Part shown: positions 5,141-6,420 of the stretch, in pieces | Position numbering within the stretch: position 1 is the stretch's first letter | Layout of the letters: the number at the start of each line of letters is the position of its first letter | From: Bacillota bacterium | GTDB taxonomy: Bacteria > Bacillota > Sulfobacillia > Symbiobacteriales > ZC4RG38 | Direction: 5' to 3' | DNA: 6,420 nucleotides | Assembly: GCA_003242505.1 (NCBI GenBank) | Contig: QGUP01000118.1 | Span: 1-6,420 of the forward strand | Position numbers and translations under genes: made by a program | The notes under the pieces: generated by a model | Databases searched by the model: none | What the model was told of the DNA's origin: nothing | Seen by the model: only the letters and a program-made list of their open reading frames with translations

Positions 5141-5181
5141 GTCAGTGGAGACCGTACCCGTCAGTGGGAACCGTACCCGTC
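5125..5181. repeat. Three tandem 19-bp direct repeats
   Basis: Units at 5125-5143, 5144-5162 and 5163-5181 follow the pattern AGTGG(G/A)(G/A)ACCGTACCCGTC. They differ only at the sixth and seventh positions. The inverted arm at 5098-5112 is a fourth copy in opposite orientation. The 19-bp period is not a multiple of three and the repeats lie between two convergent genes, so they are not coding. The make-up resembles small palindromic dispersed repeats of Firmicutes, but dispersal cannot be seen from one window. Confidence 0.9.
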
Positions 5182-5214
5182 CCCGGGGGTCGGCCACCGG
5201 GAACCGCCTGCGGA

Positions 5215-5232
5215 CCGGGCCGGCGGGCCCGG
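5215..5232 (-). terminator. GC hairpin after the thiamine-binding protein gene
   Basis: Arms 5215-5221 and 5226-5232 pair perfectly over 7 all-GC bp with a 4-base loop, 18 bases beyond the minus-strand stop codon. No T tract follows on the minus strand. It could pause or stabilise the 3' end of the mRNA, but an intrinsic terminator is not demonstrated. Confidence 0.3.
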
Positions 5233-5249
5233 AGCCTGCCCCTGCCGGC

Positions 5250-5573
5250 TCAGCCCGTCCCTCCCTTCAGCTTCTCCTCCACCGAGCGGACCTTGCCTTC
5301 CATGGAGGCGGGCTTGTCCCGGCGGTCGTCGATCCGGATGGAGGTGGAGACCCGCAGGGCCCCGGCGGCAAAGACGGCCTCGTGGGCCTGGCGGATGGCG
5401 GCCAGGATCCGGTCCAGGTCTCCCTCCAGGATGGTGGACATGGGGGTCAGCATCGTCTTCAGCCCTGCGGCCCGGGCTTGCTCTTCCAGCACCTGGTGGG
5501 CCCGGGCCACCCAGGGGCTGAGGCTGGGGGTAGCCGTGCCCAGGGGCACGATGGTAACCTCGACAATGGCCAT
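5250..5573 (-). CDS. MTH1187-family thiamine-binding protein
   Basis: A small cytosolic protein of the MTH1187/YqgV-like family (old name DUF77, Pfam PF01910), whose members bind thiamine; its place in thiamine metabolism is not settled. ATG is at 5573-5571, with GAGGTG (5586-5581) 7 bases before it. The ORF extends further upstream, but only with low-complexity Arg/Pro/Gly-rich sequence unlike the family. The product is 107 residues against about 100 for the family. Family features are all present: MAIVEVTIVPLGT at the start, SLSPWVARAHQVLEE, LTPMSTILEGDLDRILAAIR, and the signature RVSTSIRIDDRRDKP followed by KVRSVEEKL. The protein is expected to form a ferredoxin-like fold that oligomerises. 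The gene is divergent from lipL, with 166 bp between their starts, and convergent with bcp. No TPP riboswitch motif is seen upstream. Confidence 0.93.
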   Translation of the reverse strand: MAIVEVTIVPLGTATPSLSPWVARAHQVLEEQARAAGLKTMLTPMSTILEGDLDRILAAIRQAHEAVFAAGALRVSTSIRIDDRRDKPASMEGKVRSVEEKLKGGTG

Positions 5574-5739
5574 GGGGTGGCACCTCTCCTTCTGAGTAGC
5601 GGCCGTTTTCCCCTGAGGCCCATTTCGCCGGGGGCGGGCCGGCCCCCTGCCGGCCGGGGCTGACGGCTCCGGGGCAGGTTCCGGCCAAACCGGCCGGCTG
5701 CCCCTCGGCAGCACCGCGGCACAGCCGCAGGGAGGCACT
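5574..5739. other. Divergent intergenic region between the thiamine-binding gene and lipL
   Basis: The region is extremely GC-rich and full of self-complementary CCGG/GGCC strings. The clearest is a 6-bp hairpin 5681-5686 with 5692-5697, and a 10-bp palindrome GGGCCGGCCC lies at 5636-5645. No convincing -35/-10 pair is seen in either direction, so both promoters remain unassigned. The ribosome binding sites of both genes are within it (5581-5590 on the minus strand, 5729-5735 on the plus strand). Confidence 0.5.
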
Positions 5740-6420
5740 GTGGAGGAGATTCGCAACTGGCAGATCCTGGACGAGAGCGGGACGGTGGCGACCGGGCCCC
5801 TTCAGGAGCAGTTTGAGACGGATCAGAGGCTGCTCCGGGAGGTGGCCGCGGGGCAGCGGCCGCCCACGGTCCGGCTCTGGCGGCACCGGGGGGCCCTGGC
5901 CCTGGGGTACCGGGACACCCGGCTTCCCGGGTGGCGGGAGGCCGCCGACCGGATCGCCGCCCGGGGCTTCGCGGTGGCCGTCCGGCCCTCGGGCGGCCTG
6001 GCGGTGCCCCTCGACCCGGGGGTGCTGAACATCAGCCTTTTCTACCCCGACCCCACCGGCGCCGTGGAACCGGGCTTCCGGGCCATGCACCGGCTCCTGG
6101 CCGCCTGTCTCCGCTCCCTGGGGCTCGAGCCCCGGGTGGGGGAGGTGCCGGGGGGCTACTGCCCCGGGCGGTCGGATATGAGCGTCGGCGGCCGGAAGGT
6201 GGCCGGGGTCTCCCAGCGCCGGACCCGGGGCGCTGCCGGGGTGATGGCCTTCCTCCTGGTGGAAGGGGAGGGAGCGGCCCGGGGGTGGCTGGCCGCGGAG
6301 TTCTACCGGCTGGCCGCCCGGGCCGGGGGCGCTCCGGACCCGGTGGCTGCGGCAGCGCCGGACCGGGACCCCGGGAGGGACAGGGGCGGGGTGAGTCCCG
6401 GGCTGTATCCCCAGGTGCGG
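5740..6420 (+). CDS. lipL: Octanoyl-[GcvH]:protein N-octanoyltransferase, LipL-type (3' partial)
   Basis: LipL moves octanoyl groups from GcvH to the E2 subunits of 2-oxoacid dehydrogenases in the Firmicutes lipoate assembly route. The frame is open from GTG 5740 to the window end (227 codons seen; full-length relatives are about 280). GTG 5740 has AGGGAGG (5729-5735) only 4 bases upstream, rather close, but no better start precedes the conserved part. Family landmarks: QFETDQRLL; TVRLWRHRGALALGYRDTRL; RPSGGLAVPLDPGVLNISLF (82-101); and GGYCPGRSDMSVGGRKVAGV followed by SQRR (138-161). Cys141 matches the catalytic cysteine and Lys153 the conserved lysine of the LplA/LipB fold. The YCPG...D(L/M)S...KxAG(I/V)SQRR pattern separates LipL from LipM and from ATP-dependent LplA. 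Near the end an Ala/Asp/Gly-rich stretch (about 196-221) looks like an insertion before LYPQVR. Confidence 0.88.
   Translation, partial: MEEIRNWQILDESGTVATGPLQEQFETDQRLLREVAAGQRPPTVRLWRHRGALALGYRDTRLPGWREAADRIAARGFAVAVRPSGGLAVPLDPGVLNISLFYPDPTGAVEPGFRAMHRLLAACLRSLGLEPRVGEVPGGYCPGRSDMSVGGRKVAGVSQRRTRGAAGVMAFLLVEGEGAARGWLAAEFYRLAARAGGAPDPVAAAAPDRDPGRDRGGVSPGLYPQVR

Noticed and set aside
5125..5181. CRISPR array
   Set aside because: The 19-bp units are directly adjacent with no spacers and one copy is inverted to make a hairpin, so this is a tandem/REP-like repeat.
5126..5663. Plus-strand ORFs beginning MGTVPVSG or METVPVSG across the repeats
   Set aside because: Their starts lie in the 19-bp repeats, where GTG GGG ACC GTA CCC-type codons read as GTVP. 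The rest is antisense to the thiamine-binding gene.
5574..5739. TPP riboswitch ahead of the thiamine-binding gene
   Set aside because: Neither of the conserved TPP-aptamer cores (CUGAGA with its partner) is found in the right arrangement on the minus strand; a lone CTGAG-like string is not enough.
5161..6090. A 309-codon minus-strand ORF spanning the thiamine-binding gene and part of lipL
   Set aside because: It overlaps both real genes in other frames or strand, with Pro/Gly/Arg-rich content and no recognisable domain.

Overview
The window looks like chromosomal DNA of a very GC-rich Gram-positive bacterium of the Firmicutes/Bacillota type. Four things point there: a phenylalanine T-box leader in front of pheS, the Firmicutes-type Cys4 segment in PheS, a YqzL-like small ORF, and a LipL-type octanoyl transferase. 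By eye the GC content is about 70% or more, which would suit a Thermaerobacter/Symbiobacterium-like lineage. That taxonomic guess is inference, not an identification.

Left end (1-340): the last 20 codons of a SpoU/TrmH-family RNA methyltransferase end in a TAG that lies inside a 33-bp, in-frame tandem repeat. A promoter (155-184) follows, then a tiny YqzL-like ORF (224-322). A second promoter (308-336) overlaps the 3' end of that ORF and starts the T-box leader.

Centre (343-4456): a complete T-box riboswitch (UUC specifier, Stem I, T-box bulge, antiterminator and competing terminator) controls pheS (738-1763) and pheT (1778-4456). Together these encode the two subunits of phenylalanyl-tRNA synthetase. 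When uncharged tRNA-Phe accumulates it should bind the leader and let transcription continue into pheST. PheT is about 90 residues longer than usual because of an insertion of about 84 residues inside its B5 domain. A methyltransferase gene upstream of pheST is a familiar Firmicutes gene order.

Right part (4457-6420): a Bcp/PrxQ-type thiol peroxidase has its own probable promoter and a palindrome-bearing 5' UTR. It converges on a minus-strand gene for an MTH1187-family thiamine-binding protein. The 191 bp between them hold a long perfect inverted repeat (15-bp arms) fused to three tandem 19-bp repeats, a REP-like structure. Divergent from the thiamine-binding gene, and running off the window, is lipL (octanoyl-[GcvH]:protein N-octanoyltransferase).

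I see no mobile element with a transposase, no CRISPR array, no tRNA or rRNA gene, and no undescribed multi-gene system. The non-routine features are the repeat-associated stop codon, the PheT B5 insertion, the REP-like intergenic element and the tiny ORF ahead of the T-box. Very long antisense ORFs exist on both strands but are explained by high GC and the codon structure of the real genes.
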